From positions 40,063-104,062 of the forward strand of contig NZ_NEGZ01000004.1 of the NCBI RefSeq assembly GCF_002127585.1: a stretch of DNA of 64,000 nt, in the 5' to 3' direction. Below, piece after piece: positions 16,725-25,624 of the stretch. Under the pieces are notes generated by a model. The model was given only the letters and a program-made list of their open reading frames with translations. It had not been told where the DNA came from and did no database searches. Origin of the DNA: Janthinobacterium sp. GW458P. Lineage in GTDB: Bacteria > Pseudomonadota > Gammaproteobacteria > Burkholderiales > Burkholderiaceae_D. Made by a program: the position numbers and the translations under genes. The first letter of the stretch is position 1; each line of letters begins with the position of its first letter.

Positions 16725-17465
16725 ATGGTCACACTCGGCACATTTCCGCGGCTCATGCTGTGCCTGCCCTTGCTTGGCGGCCTGGCATCCCCGGGCGCTT
16801 GCGCGGCCGAGATCGGCGCCTTCGGCAGCGCGCGCTTCGAGGTGCCCGTTGTCAGCATGCGCGAGGCGCGTTTCCAGCGTACCTTGCACCAGCAATACGA
16901 CTTCAGTTGTGGCTCCGCCGCAGTGGCCACCCTGCTGACCCATCACTACGACTATCCAGTGACGGAAGAGTTTGTTTTTGAGCAAATGTATAAGCAAGGT
17001 GATCAGCAAAAGATTCGCAAAGAGGGATTTTCCTTGCTCGATATCAAGCGTTTTCTTGCAAGCCGCGGCTTTCTGGCCGACGGGTTTCAGTTGCCGCTGG
17101 ATAAGTTGGCTGAGGCGGGCTTTCCCGCCATCGTGCTGGTGGCCGAAAAAGGCTACCGGCATTTTGTCGTGGTCAAGGGGCTGAGCCAGAGCCGCGTGCT
17201 GATCGGCGATCCTGCCGGCGGCACGCGCGCCATGGCGCGTGCCGGTTTCGAGGCGATCTGGCAGGGCCATTTGCTGTTTGTGATCCATGGACGCGCGACG
17301 ACGGCCGCACCGGCTCCCGCCGCGACCGAGGTGGCAATGCAGGCGGCCCGCTTCAACGATGCGGATGACTGGCGTGCGGCGCCGCCAGCGCCACTGGGAC
17401 AGGCGATCAGCCGCAGCGGCCTCGATCAACTCACCATGCCGAAGAATGACGGTGGAAATTTCTAA
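16725..17465 (+). CDS. Periplasmic C39 family cysteine peptidase (FapD-like)
   Basis: 246 residues with a signal peptide to about residue 28. The C39 catalytic set is visible: Gln56/57 and Cys62 in QQYDFSCGSAAVATLL, His146 in YRHFVVVKG and Asp162 in IGDPAGG. C39 domains cleave after double glycine in leader peptides. This one is free-standing and exported, not fused to an ABC transporter, the arrangement of FapD in Pseudomonas amyloid operons. Residues 190-246 form a Pro/Ala-rich tail absent from bacteriocin proteases. It starts 2 bases after the previous stop, so the two are translationally linked. Confidence 0.88.
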   Translation: MVTLGTFPRLMLCLPLLGGLASPGACAAEIGAFGSARFEVPVVSMREARFQRTLHQQYDFSCGSAAVATLLTHHYDYPVTEEFVFEQMYKQGDQQKIRKEGFSLLDIKRFLASRGFLADGFQLPLDKLAEAGFPAIVLVAEKGYRHFVVVKGLSQSRVLIGDPAGGTRAMARAGFEAIWQGHLLFVIHGRATTAAPAPAATEVAMQAARFNDADDWRAAPPAPLGQAISRSGLDQLTMPKNDGGNF

Positions 17466-17494
17466 TGGCGGGCCAACGCCACGCTGGAGGATGT

Positions 17495-17998
17495 ATGTAC
17501 ACGAAAGAGCGGTTGATTGCGGCCAGCCTGGCGGGTCTGCTTGTTGCCGCGCAGAATGTCGGCGCCGCGCCGGCGGCGGCGGGATGGACGGCGGTCAGCG
17601 AGGAAACGCTGGAACAGGCACGGGGCGGCTTCGATGTGCCAGGCGGCTTGAGCCTGTCATTCGGGATAGAGCGCCTGGTCAGCATCAATGGCAGCGTGGT
17701 GTCCAGCGTGGCGTTTACGATTGCCGACGTGGCGCACCTGAGCGTCGAGGAAGCGAGCCTGGCGCGTACGGCCATCGCGTCGATGAATGTCGTGCAGAAC
17801 GGCGTCGGCAATGTATTTTCGCCAAGCCCGATGGCGCAAACGATGGCGGCCACCGTGATCCAGAATAGCTTGAACGACCAGGTCTTGCGTACCCAGACGA
17901 TCGTCAATGGCAGCGTGAACAGTCTTCAATTGCTGAAGCTGGCGAACTTTCAGGACACCTTGCAAAATGCGCTGGGCACGGTGGCAGGTCCCAAATAG
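17495..17998 (+). CDS. Small secreted protein with EQARGG motif and C-terminal QNS repeat
   Basis: 167 residues starting MYTKERLIAASLAGLL; GGAGG lies 4 bases before this ATG, so the upstream Met at 17465 is not used. Signal peptide to about residue 25. Residues 35-45 read SEETLEQARGG, very like a bacteriocin double-glycine leader. The rest is beta-prone (VSINGSVVSSVAFTIADVAHL) and ends with VIQNSLNDQVLRTQTIVNGSVNSL, echoing the ends of the two earlier secreted proteins. Likely processed and exported with them; FapE-like by position only. Confidence 0.75.
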   Translation: MYTKERLIAASLAGLLVAAQNVGAAPAAAGWTAVSEETLEQARGGFDVPGGLSLSFGIERLVSINGSVVSSVAFTIADVAHLSVEEASLARTAIASMNVVQNGVGNVFSPSPMAQTMAATVIQNSLNDQVLRTQTIVNGSVNSLQLLKLANFQDTLQNALGTVAGPK

Positions 17999-18114
17999 GG
18001 TTTGCAGCAAGCCGCCTGGATTCGCCGGGCGGCATCGTGCAGTAGCACCGGGCCGTTGTTGTATCGCTGCCAGGGCTGGCTACTGATTGGCAGGGCTTGT
18101 CATCGGGAGAGACT

Positions 18115-19449
18115 ATGCGGCATCTTTACTTAGTGCGATTTGGTACGGCGGGTGTATCTGCTATGTTGCTGTGTGCCGCCGTTCAGGCCCAGCAAACAGC
18201 CGGCGCCGGCCAGGACGATCTGGCGGCGCAGCTGGAAAGCCTGAAAGCGCAACTGGCCGAACAGCGGCACCTGCTGGAGGCGTTGCGTGCATCGATGCAG
18301 GAGCAGCAGCGCCGCATCGATATGCTGCAGGGCAGCGAACCTCTCGACAACAGCCGCCTGGCCAGGCAGCGGGGTACGGGTTTGCGCAGTGCATATCTGA
18401 CGCTGGCGGAGGTCCAGGACGGCGGATCGGCGCCGCAGGCGCCGCCGCCAGCGCCGCAGCCGGTGGGGCTGGCGCCAAGCCCGCCCGTCCGGCCGCCCGA
18501 AGTGGCGCCGCTGTTCGAGCAACCCGGGGTGCTGACGCCCAAGGGGGCATACGTGCTGGAACCCTCGATGCAATTCGGTTACTCTTCAAGCAACAGGGTC
18601 GCCCTGGTCGGTTACACCATTATTCCCGCCTTGTTGATCGGCCTGATCGATGTGCGCGAGGTCAAGCGCAATACCCTGACCGGTGCGCTGGCCGTGCGTA
18701 CCGGCTTGAGCAACCGCCTGGAAGTCGAAGCCAGGGTGCCGTACGTCTATCGTTCGGATGCCACCGTCAGCCGCGAACTGTTTACCGGCACGGCCTCGGA
18801 GCGGGTGTTTGACACCAGCGGGCGCGCCCTGGGCGATATCGAGGTTGCCGCCCGTTATCAACTGAACAATGGTGGCGCCGACAAGCCATATTATGTGGCT
18901 GGCCTGCGCTTCAAGTCGCGCACCGGACGCGATCCGTTCCAGGTCGTCACGGACTGTACGCAGCGCTGCGTGGGCGAGAATGCGACAGGCACGGGCTTGC
19001 CGCTAGACTTGCCCACCGGCTCCGGTTTCTATTCCCTGCAGCCCAGCCTGACCTGGCTGTTTCCCTCCGATCCCGCCGTATTCTTTGGCAGCATCAGCTA
19101 CCTGCACAGCTTCAAGCGCACTGATGTCAGCCGCCTGGTGCTCAATGGCGTGCGCGAACCGCTGGGCACCATTGAACCGGGGAAAATTTTTGGCGTCAAT
19201 TTTGGCATCGGCCTGGCGCTGAATGAAAAGGCCTCGCTCAGCCTGGGCTACGATCACAGCAGCGTTGGACGCACGCGTCAAAATGGCTTGACCGTGCCCG
19301 GCTCCGTGCGCACCCAGCTCGGTACCTTGCTGATGGGTTTTTCGTATCGCCTTAGCAAGGACAGGACCTTGAACGTGTCGGTGGGTGCCGGTCTGACGCG
19401 CGATACGCCCGATGTGTCCATCTCGGTCAGGCTGCCGATGACCTTTTGA
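18115..19449 (+). CDS. Outer-membrane beta-barrel with N-terminal coiled coil (FapF-like)
   Basis: 444 residues, starting MRHLYLVRF after GGGAGAG. Signal peptide to about residue 25; coiled coil at 33-75 (LAAQLESLKAQLAEQRHLLEALRASMQEQ); a Pro-rich linker at about 107-135; then an amphipathic-strand domain from about 140 to the C-terminal phenylalanine (RLPMTF), typical of outer-membrane barrels. Coiled coil plus barrel plus last position in the operon match FapF, the trimeric pore that exports Fap amyloid subunits. Automatic pipelines often call such proteins phenol-degradation MetA-like transporters. Confidence 0.8.
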   Translation: MRHLYLVRFGTAGVSAMLLCAAVQAQQTAGAGQDDLAAQLESLKAQLAEQRHLLEALRASMQEQQRRIDMLQGSEPLDNSRLARQRGTGLRSAYLTLAEVQDGGSAPQAPPPAPQPVGLAPSPPVRPPEVAPLFEQPGVLTPKGAYVLEPSMQFGYSSSNRVALVGYTIIPALLIGLIDVREVKRNTLTGALAVRTGLSNRLEVEARVPYVYRSDATVSRELFTGTASERVFDTSGRALGDIEVAARYQLNNGGADKPYYVAGLRFKSRTGRDPFQVVTDCTQRCVGENATGTGLPLDLPTGSGFYSLQPSLTWLFPSDPAVFFGSISYLHSFKRTDVSRLVLNGVREPLGTIEPGKIFGVNFGIGLALNEKASLSLGYDHSSVGRTRQNGLTVPGSVRTQLGTLLMGFSYRLSKDRTLNVSVGAGLTRDTPDVSISVRLPMTF

Positions 19450-19497
19450 TTGAGGGCGGCGGGCAAGGCAGCCCAGCAGGCTGCCGCTCGCTGGCCG

Positions 19498-20046
19498 CTA
19501 GCGGCCGGCGAGCGCCGTCGCAATCTCGATCGAACTCAGTTTCCAGCCCCATACACCGTGGCGCTGCAGGACCAGTGCGCCATCCTGCGCATTGCCGTCC
19601 TTCGCCCGTACGACGAAGGTGTTCACGCCGGCATAGCCTGCGGAATATTCGGCTTTTTTTCGGGCGCCATCGGCCGGCGCATCCGCGTCGCCTTCTGCTC
19701 CCGCTTGCGGGCTGACGGCGCTCTTGTTGACGAGGGCGACGACGCCGGCGGGCGAGACCATGGTATCGACCATCTTGCCCAGCATGGCGCTGGCGATCGA
19801 CTGGCCCAGGGCGGCCAGCGGGTTGCCGCTGCCGGCCGTCGCCTCGATGCTGCGCGCCATGCTCGCTTCCAGCTGCGTCTTGACGCTGGCGCGCAGGGCG
19901 GGGAAGTCCACCTGTTCGGCCAGGGCGTCGGCATTGCGCTCGGCCAGGGCGGTCTTGATCTGGTGCAAGGCATAGTAGGGCGACGCATAGGCGGTGGCGG
20001 CGATGGCGATGGCGGCCACGGCGGCGGCGATGGTGATTTTTTTCAA
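19498..20046 (-). CDS. DUF2939 family protein
   Basis: 182 residues if started at TTG 20046 (KKITIAAAVAAIAIAATAYA after the initiator). This gives a clean signal anchor and has CAGG 6-7 bases upstream. An ATG at 20115 would add 23 His-rich residues before the anchor and is less likely. The A-S-P-Y-Y-A-L-H-Q-I-K-T-A-L-A-E-R-N-A-D-A-L block is the DUF2939 hallmark, followed by F-P-A-L-R-A-S-V-K. Periplasmic or inner-membrane anchored; function of the family is unknown. Converges with the FapF-like gene. Confidence 0.85.
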   Translation of the reverse strand: MKKITIAAAVAAIAIAATAYASPYYALHQIKTALAERNADALAEQVDFPALRASVKTQLEASMARSIEATAGSGNPLAALGQSIASAMLGKMVDTMVSPAGVVALVNKSAVSPQAGAEGDADAPADGARKKAEYSAGYAGVNTFVVRAKDGNAQDGALVLQRHGVWGWKLSSIEIATALAGR

Positions 20047-20210
20047 GTGATGCCTGTGAAGTAAGGAGTGGAAACGGGAGGCATGCAGCGTATCCGCTAA
20101 ATGAAAATGCGGCAATCATATTTTCTTGCCATCAGCCACCGCTGTCTTTCTCCGCAGTGACTGCGCCTGCCCTTGCCGGGCCACTATAGAGAGGAAGAGG
20201 GTGGGTGCTG

Positions 20211-20216
20211 TATAAT
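20211..20216 (+). promoter_or_regulatory. -10 element of ybiT
   Basis: Perfect TATAAT 52 bases before the ybiT ATG. No good -35 is seen at 17 bases upstream (CTATAG at 20184), so the promoter may depend on the extended -10 context or an activator. Confidence 0.5.
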
Positions 20217-20268
20217 GGGAGAAAAGTACCTAACTAGCTGTTTTAACTGAATAAAGACCTAATATCAC

Positions 20269-21867
20269 ATGCTTTCAACCGCAAATATTACGATGCAGTT
20301 TGGCGCCAAGCCATTGTTTGAGAATATCTCCGTCAAGTTCGGCGACGGCAACCGCTATGGCTTGATCGGCGCCAACGGCTGCGGCAAGTCGACGTTCATG
20401 AAGATCCTGGGCGGCGACCTGGACCCGTCGGGCGGCAACGTCATGCTCGACACCAACGAGCGCCTGGGCAAGCTGCGCCAGGACCAGTTTGCGTTTGAAG
20501 ACATGCGCGTGCTCGACGTCGTCATGATGGGCCACACGGAAATGTGGGCCGCGATGCAGGAACGCGACGCGATCTACGCGAACCTGGAAGCGACAGACGA
20601 GGACTACATGAAGGCGGCCGAGCTGGAAGGCAAGGTCTCGGAATACGACGGCTACACGGCCGAATCGCGCGCCGGCGAACTGCTGCTGGGCGCCGGCGTC
20701 GCCATTGATCTGCATCAAGGCCCGATGAGCAATGTCTCGCCAGGCTGGAAGCTGCGCGTGCTGCTGGCGCAGGCGCTGTTCTCGAACCCGGACATCCTGC
20801 TGCTCGACGAGCCGACGAATAACCTGGACATCAACACGATCCGCTGGCTGGAAGACGTGCTCAACGAGCGCAACTCCACCATGATCATCATTTCCCATGA
20901 TCGTCACTTCCTGAACCAGGTCTGCACCCACGTGGCCGACATGGATTACGGCACCCTGAAGATTTATCCGGGCAACTACGACGAATACATGTTCGCCTCG
21001 ACCCAGGCGCGCAACCAGCAGCTGGCCAACAACGCGAAAGCGAAAGACAAGGTTGCGGAATTGCAAGAATTCGTGCGCCGCTTCGCCGCGAACAAATCCA
21101 AGGCGCGCCAGGCCACCTCGCGCGCCAAGCAGATCGAAAAGATCAAGGTCGACGACATCAAGCCCTCGTCACGCGCCTATCCCTTCGTGCGTTTCGACGG
21201 CGAAAAGAAATTGCACCGTCTGGCCGTGGAAGTGGAGAACATCTCGAAAGGCTTTGACCGCCAGCTGTTCAAGAATTTCAGCATCATGGTCGAGGCGGGC
21301 GAGCGCATCGCCATCATCGGCGCCAACGGCGCCGGCAAGACCACCATGCTGCGCTGCATCGCGGGCGACATCGCCGGCCTGCAGCCGGACCAGGGCCGCG
21401 TGAAGTGGGCGGAAAACGCCAACGTCGGCTACATGCCGCAAGATCCGACGGAAGATTTCGCCAAGGATACGAACCTGACCGACTGGATCGGCCAGTGGAC
21501 GAAAGAGGGCGACGACGACCAGGCCGTGCGCTCCATCCTCGGCCGCTTGCTGTTCGGCGGCGACGATGTCAAGAAGGCCGTCAAGGTGCTGTCCGGCGGT
21601 GAAAAGGGCCGCATGATGTACGGCAAGCTGATGCTGGGCCGCCACAACGTGCTGATGCTCGACGAACCGACCAACCACATGGACATGGAATCGATCGAAT
21701 CGTTGAACATCGCGCTGGAAAAATACGCGGGCACCCTGATCTTCGTGTCGCATGACCGCGAATTCGTCTCTTCGCTGGCCAACCGCATCATCGAAATCAA
21801 GGAAGATGAAGTGGTCGATTACCGCGGCAATTACGAGGACTACCTGAAGAGCCAGGGTATCGATTAA
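20269..21867 (+). CDS. ybiT: ABC-F family ATPase YbiT
   Basis: 532 residues, close to E. coli YbiT over its full length. It has two ABC domains in one chain: Walker [10 protein letters not shown] (about 35-43) and GANGAGKTT in the second half, two signature and Walker B blocks ([22 protein letters not shown]), and an interdomain linker rich in Lys/Arg ([17 protein letters not shown]). ABC-F proteins have no membrane part; they bind the ribosomal E site and relieve stalled or aberrant elongation. The signature of domain 1 is degenerate (VSPGWKLR for LSGG), as in E. coli YbiT. Repeat copy B starts directly after its stop. Confidence 0.95.
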   Translation: MLSTANITMQFGAKPLFENISVKFGDGNRYGLIGANGCGKSTFMKILGGDLDPSGGNVMLDTNERLGKLRQDQFAFEDMRVLDVVMMGHTEMWAAMQERDAIYANLEATDEDYMKAAELEGKVSEYDGYTAESRAGELLLGAGVAIDLHQGPMSNVSPGWKLRVLLAQALFSNPDILLLDEPTNNLDINTIRWLEDVLNERNSTMIIISHDRHFLNQVCTHVADMDYGTLKIYPGNYDEYMFASTQARNQQLANNAKAKDKVAELQEFVRRFAANKSKARQATSRAKQIEKIKVDDIKPSSRAYPFVRFDGEKKLHRLAVEVENISKGFDRQLFKNFSIMVEAGERIAIIGANGAGKTTMLRCIAGDIAGLQPDQGRVKWAENANVGYMPQDPTEDFAKDTNLTDWIGQWTKEGDDDQAVRSILGRLLFGGDDVKKAVKVLSGGEKGRMMYGKLMLGRHNVLMLDEPTNHMDMESIESLNIALEKYAGTLIFVSHDREFVSSLANRIIEIKEDEVVDYRGNYEDYLKSQGID

Positions 21868-21996
21868 ACGCCTGATCAAACCTCGCGCGTCGCGCTTTGC
21901 GGCCTGTGATGCTCACCGTGCTTTAGCACGGTTGCGCTTCTCGGCCACAAGGGGGCGCCGAGCCTCGCTGCCGCTCGCTACGGTTTTATCAGGCGT
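21868..21996 (-). repeat. Structured intergenic repeat, copy B
   Basis: About 129 bp, starting at the base after the ybiT stop. Read on the minus strand it matches the other copies: ACGCCTGATAAAACC arm, GTAGCGAGCGG, TTGTGGCCGAGAAGCGCAACC, hairpin CCGTGC-TAAA-GCACGG, GTGAGCATCACAGGCCGCAAAGCG, closing arm GGTTTGATCAGGCGT. The arms pair with each other. The hairpin carries GC in place of AT at one pair relative to copies A and C (compensatory). It holds an extra 10-15 bases before TTGTGGCC. Confidence 0.88.
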
Positions 21997-22114
21997 TTGG
22001 AAAGCTGGTGGTGTACCCTGGTATCGCCACACCGACGCGCCGCGGTTATTTCGTTCCGGCGCACCTGCTTCATTGCAATCGTGCCGGTCTATCCCGTTTT
22101 TGTTTGACACAGCC

Positions 22115-23248
22115 ATGCAAACTTTAGCCATCAAATCCGTCGAGTATGAACACCCGCAAGACGGAGCCAGCTGCACTGCCCACGCCTGGGCACGCACGCC
22201 AGCGACGCCGTCCCCGGCCGAAAAAGCCGAACTGATCACGCGCATCAAGCGCCTGCTGATCGAGCGCGAAGCCGTGCTCGTTGCCCACTACTACGTTGAT
22301 GCTGACCTGCAAGACCTGGCCGAGGCCACGGGCGGTTGCGTCTCCGACTCGCTGGAAATGGCCCGTTTCGGGCGCGACCATCCGGCCAAGACCCTCGTCG
22401 TGGCCGGCGTGCGCTTCATGGGCGAAACAGCCAAGATCCTCAGCCCTGAAAAAACCGTCCTGATGCCCGACCTCGACGCGACCTGTTCGCTCGACCTGGG
22501 CTGTCCGGCAGACGAATTCACGGCCTTCTGCGACGCCCATCCGGACCGTACCGTCGTCGTCTACGCCAACACCAGCGCAGCCGTCAAGGCGCGCGCCGAC
22601 TGGATGGTGACGTCGTCGATCGGCCTCGACATCGTGGCCCACCTGCATGCGCAGGGCAAGAAAATCCTGTGGGCGCCGGACAAGCACCTGGGTTCGTATA
22701 TCCAGAAAGAAACGGGCGCCGACATGCTGCTGTGGCAAGGTTCCTGCCTCGTGCACGACGAATTCAAGGGCATCGAACTCGATCTGCTCAAGGAAGAATA
22801 TCCGCACGCCAAGGTGCTCGTGCATCCGGAATCGCCCGCCAACGTGGTGGCCCTGGCCGACATGGTCGGTTCCACGTCGCAAATGATTGCGGCAGCGCAA
22901 ACCATGGACACGGACACGTTTATTGTTGCCACCGACAATGGCATCCTGCACAAGATGCGCGCGGCCGCGCCGGGCAAGCGCTTCATCGAAGCGCCCACGG
23001 CCGGCAACAGCGCCACCTGCAAAAGCTGCGCGCACTGTCCGTGGATGGCCATGAACGGCTTGCTGAACCTGGCCGAAACGCTGGAAAACATGCACAACGA
23101 AATCCACGTCGACCCCGCCGTCGGCCAGCTGGCCGTGCGTTCGATCAAGCGCATGCTCGACTTCGCCGCCGCCAAGAAGGCCGGCTTGCAGCCGGGCGCG
23201 GACCTGGCAAAAGAAACCACATTGTTCCAAGGAATCGGTCCAGCATGA
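22115..23248 (+). CDS. nadA: Quinolinate synthase A
   Basis: 377 residues. It condenses iminoaspartate with dihydroxyacetone phosphate to quinolinate in de novo NAD synthesis, using a [4Fe-4S] cluster. Visible features are [17 protein letters not shown], the cluster cysteines in [11 protein letters not shown], and [13 protein letters not shown] near the C-terminus (C-x-x-C-x-x-C type). The start [17 protein letters not shown] is chosen for family length; the frame is open back to 21932, inside repeat B. No strong ribosome site. nadC overlaps its stop by 4 bases, so they are one operon. Confidence 0.96.
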   Translation: MQTLAIKSVEYEHPQDGASCTAHAWARTPATPSPAEKAELITRIKRLLIEREAVLVAHYYVDADLQDLAEATGGCVSDSLEMARFGRDHPAKTLVVAGVRFMGETAKILSPEKTVLMPDLDATCSLDLGCPADEFTAFCDAHPDRTVVVYANTSAAVKARADWMVTSSIGLDIVAHLHAQGKKILWAPDKHLGSYIQKETGADMLLWQGSCLVHDEFKGIELDLLKEEYPHAKVLVHPESPANVVALADMVGSTSQMIAAAQTMDTDTFIVATDNGILHKMRAAAPGKRFIEAPTAGNSATCKSCAHCPWMAMNGLLNLAETLENMHNEIHVDPAVGQLAVRSIKRMLDFAAAKKAGLQPGADLAKETTLFQGIGPA

Positions 23249-24111
23249 GTACCCTCGTCAATTCTTTCGCTCCTTTCGATCCCGCCCTGGCGCGCGCCTT
23301 TGAAGGCAATCTGCTGGCCGCCTTGCTGGAAGACGTGGGCCAGTGCGACCTGACGGGCGAACTGGTGCCGCCCGACCACATCGTCACGGCCAGAGTCATC
23401 GTGCGCGAGGCGGCCGTGCTGTGCGGCGCCCCGTGGTTCGAAGGCATCATGAAAAGCCTGGACCGCAGCATCGATATTGCCTGGCATTATGCCGAAGGCG
23501 ACATGATGACGGCCGACAGCGTCGTCTGCACGATCGAGGCACCGGCGCGCGCCCTGCTGACGGCCGAGCGCAGCGCCCTCAATTTCCTGCAGCTGCTGTC
23601 GGCCGTGGCCACGGCCACGCGCCGCTATGTCGACGTGATCGCCGGCACGAAAGCCTCCATTCTGGACACGCGCAAGACCCTGCCGGGCCTGCGCCTGGCG
23701 CAAAAATATGCGGTGCGCGTCGGTGGCGGCAAGAACCAGCGCCTGGCCCTGTACGACGGCATCTTGATCAAGGAAAACCATATCGCGGCCGCCGGCGGCG
23801 TCAGCCAGGCCCTGGAAAACGCGCGCAATCTCGACGCGGGCGTGCCCGTGCAGATCGAGGTGGAAACCCTGGCGCAATTGCAGGAAGCGCTCGATGCGGG
23901 CGCCGTCTCCGTGCTGCTCGATAACTTCAGCAACGACATGATGCGCGAGGCCGTGGCACTGACCAATGGCCGCGCCTTGCTCGAAGCGTCGGGCGGCATC
24001 AACTTCGATACCGTGCGCGCCATTGCCGAAACGGGCGTGGACCGCATCTCGATCGGCAGCCTGACCAAGGATGTGCGGGCCACCGATTACTCCTTGCGCA
24101 TCGTCGGCTGA
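23245..24111 (+). CDS. nadC: Nicotinate-nucleotide diphosphorylase (carboxylating)
   Basis: 288 residues. It converts quinolinate and PRPP to nicotinate mononucleotide, the step after NadA. The start overlaps the nadA stop (ATGA). Conserved family blocks are [39 protein letters not shown] (PRPP/quinolinate site), [14 protein letters not shown] and L-L-D-N-F. The stop overlaps the start of the next gene by one base, so the periplasmic-binding gene at 24111 is probably cotranscribed. Confidence 0.96.
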   Translation: MSTLVNSFAPFDPALARAFEGNLLAALLEDVGQCDLTGELVPPDHIVTARVIVREAAVLCGAPWFEGIMKSLDRSIDIAWHYAEGDMMTADSVVCTIEAPARALLTAERSALNFLQLLSAVATATRRYVDVIAGTKASILDTRKTLPGLRLAQKYAVRVGGGKNQRLALYDGILIKENHIAAAGGVSQALENARNLDAGVPVQIEVETLAQLQEALDAGAVSVLLDNFSNDMMREAVALTNGRALLEASGGINFDTVRAIAETGVDRISIGSLTKDVRATDYSLRIVG

Positions 24112-24875
24112 TGAAAGGAGCGGGGCGGCGCCTGCTGGCCCTGGCGCTGCTGTGGCCGGCATTTGCCGCGCCCCTGCCGGCGCAGGCGCGCGAGCTGCTG
24201 GCCGTGGGCGCGCAGTTCGAGCACGTGTTCGAATACCAGGACAGCGGCGAGTATGGCGGCCTGGGCGCGGATCTGCTGCGCCTGATGGCGGCGCGCACGG
24301 GCAATACCGTGCGTTTCCGCATGGTGCCCTGGGCGCGCGCGCAAGCCATGCTGGCGCAGGGCCAGGCCGATATCCTGATCGGCCCCTACAAGACGCCTGA
24401 ACGCATGGCCAGCATGGCGTTTGCCGACAAGCCCTTCTACCAGGACCAGATGGTGTTCTATACGCGCCAGAATGCCAGTGTCGGCTGGGATGGCGATTAC
24501 AGCGTGCTGAAGAACCGCAGGGTGGTGCTGCTCAACGGCTGGGCGTACGGCGCGGAGTGGGAGCGCATACGGCCCGGCCTGCAGGTCAGCGTGGCCAACA
24601 ATGTGGAAAATGGCTTGAAGATGCTGGTGCACAAGCACGTCGACGTGTTTGTCAGCAACCGCCGCAATACCGACCCCGTCATCGTCCGCCTGGGCTACGG
24701 CCGCCTCGTCAAACCCTTGCCGCGCGTCATAGAAGTGCAGAATGGCTATTTTGCCTTTCCCCGTGCCCCCGCCTTCGACAAGCTGCGCCTGCAGTTCGAC
24801 CAGGAATTCAGCGGTCTGATCGATAGCGGGGAATTGAAAAAACTGGGCAAGCGCTACGACGTTGCCATTCCCTGA
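24111..24875 (+). CDS. Periplasmic solute-binding protein, family 3-like
   Basis: 254 residues with a signal peptide ending in AQARE (about residue 27). It shows the SBP_bac_3 pattern: G-x-G-A-D-L-L-R-L-M near residue 45, M-V-P-W-A-R-A-Q-A-M-L, then G-Q-A-D-I-L-I-G-P-Y-K-T and a late acidic patch. Such proteins bind amino acids or similar small molecules. No permease or ATPase is adjacent, so it may work alone as a sensor or with a distant ABC system. Its TGATG overlap with nadC suggests cotranscription. Confidence 0.85.
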   Translation: MKGAGRRLLALALLWPAFAAPLPAQARELLAVGAQFEHVFEYQDSGEYGGLGADLLRLMAARTGNTVRFRMVPWARAQAMLAQGQADILIGPYKTPERMASMAFADKPFYQDQMVFYTRQNASVGWDGDYSVLKNRRVVLLNGWAYGAEWERIRPGLQVSVANNVENGLKMLVHKHVDVFVSNRRNTDPVIVRLGYGRLVKPLPRVIEVQNGYFAFPRAPAFDKLRLQFDQEFSGLIDSGELKKLGKRYDVAIP

Positions 24876-25036
24876 TGCCGCGTCCCTGGCTTTCCTCAAG
24901 GCGCCCGCCGCTCCTGTAGAATATTGTTACCCTGATAATGCCTCTGCGCGCTACCATGGACTGCCGTGCATTTTTTGCGCGGCTTAGAACCATTGGTCTG
25001 CCGTAAGGTATTTACAGGCAGCAAAGGAGAATGTCC

Positions 25037-25624
25037 ATGCGGGAGGGACACGGGGAGGACGCGCGCACAAGCGCTGCCAATCTGGACGAGGCGCAGCTGC
25101 TCGGCCGGGTCGTGGCCGGGGACAGGTGCGCCTTCGAGACGCTGTACCGTGCCTACTTCCCTCGTCTGACCCGGTTTCTGGGCCGGATGACGCGCAGCGC
25201 GCAATTGATCGAGGAAATCGTCAACGACACCATGTTGGTGGTATGGCAAAAGGCACAGCACTATGACGGGAGTTGCAAGGTGTCGACCTGGATCTTCGCG
25301 ATTGCCTATCGCAAGGCATTGAAAGGTTTCCGCACCTGCGACGAACCATTGGAGGCCGACATGGAGTTGTATCCGGGCGGCCCGGAGCTGGAGCCGGAGT
25401 ACGAACTTAGCCAGCGGCAATTGGGATGTGCCCTGGCAGCGGCGATAAGCGCATTGCCGCTGCCGCAGCGCATCGTGGTGGTATTAACCTATTATCACGA
25501 CATGGGTTATAACGAGATCGCCGCGATCATCGACTGCCCGCTCAACACGGTCAAGACGCGCATGTTCCATGCGCGGCGCAAGTTGCAGGAGCTGCTCGAG
25601 CGGGCGCGGGAGGATTACGAATGA
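25037..25624 (+). CDS. ECF sigma factor
   Basis: 195 residues. Region 2 is at about 25-95 (FETLYRAYFPRLTRFLGRMTRSAQLIEEIVNDTMLVVW) and region 4 at about 135-190 (LPLPQRIVVVLTYYHDMGYNEIAAIIDCPLNTVKTRMFHARRKLQELL, an HTH). The ATG at 25037 has AAGGAG 7 bases upstream; the Met two codons earlier is too close. Its stop overlaps the start of the anti-sigma gene by 4 bases, and that gene overlaps the subtilase. The sigma factor probably drives its own operon, but no promoter consensus can be read with confidence in the 160 bp spacer. Confidence 0.92.
   Translation: MREGHGEDARTSAANLDEAQLLGRVVAGDRCAFETLYRAYFPRLTRFLGRMTRSAQLIEEIVNDTMLVVWQKAQHYDGSCKVSTWIFAIAYRKALKGFRTCDEPLEADMELYPGGPELEPEYELSQRQLGCALAAAISALPLPQRIVVVLTYYHDMGYNEIAAIIDCPLNTVKTRMFHARRKLQELLERAREDYE

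Noticed and set aside
21868-21996. Repeat B as an intrinsic terminator of ybiT
   Set aside because: The structure has no T-run after its stem; the true class of the element is unknown.
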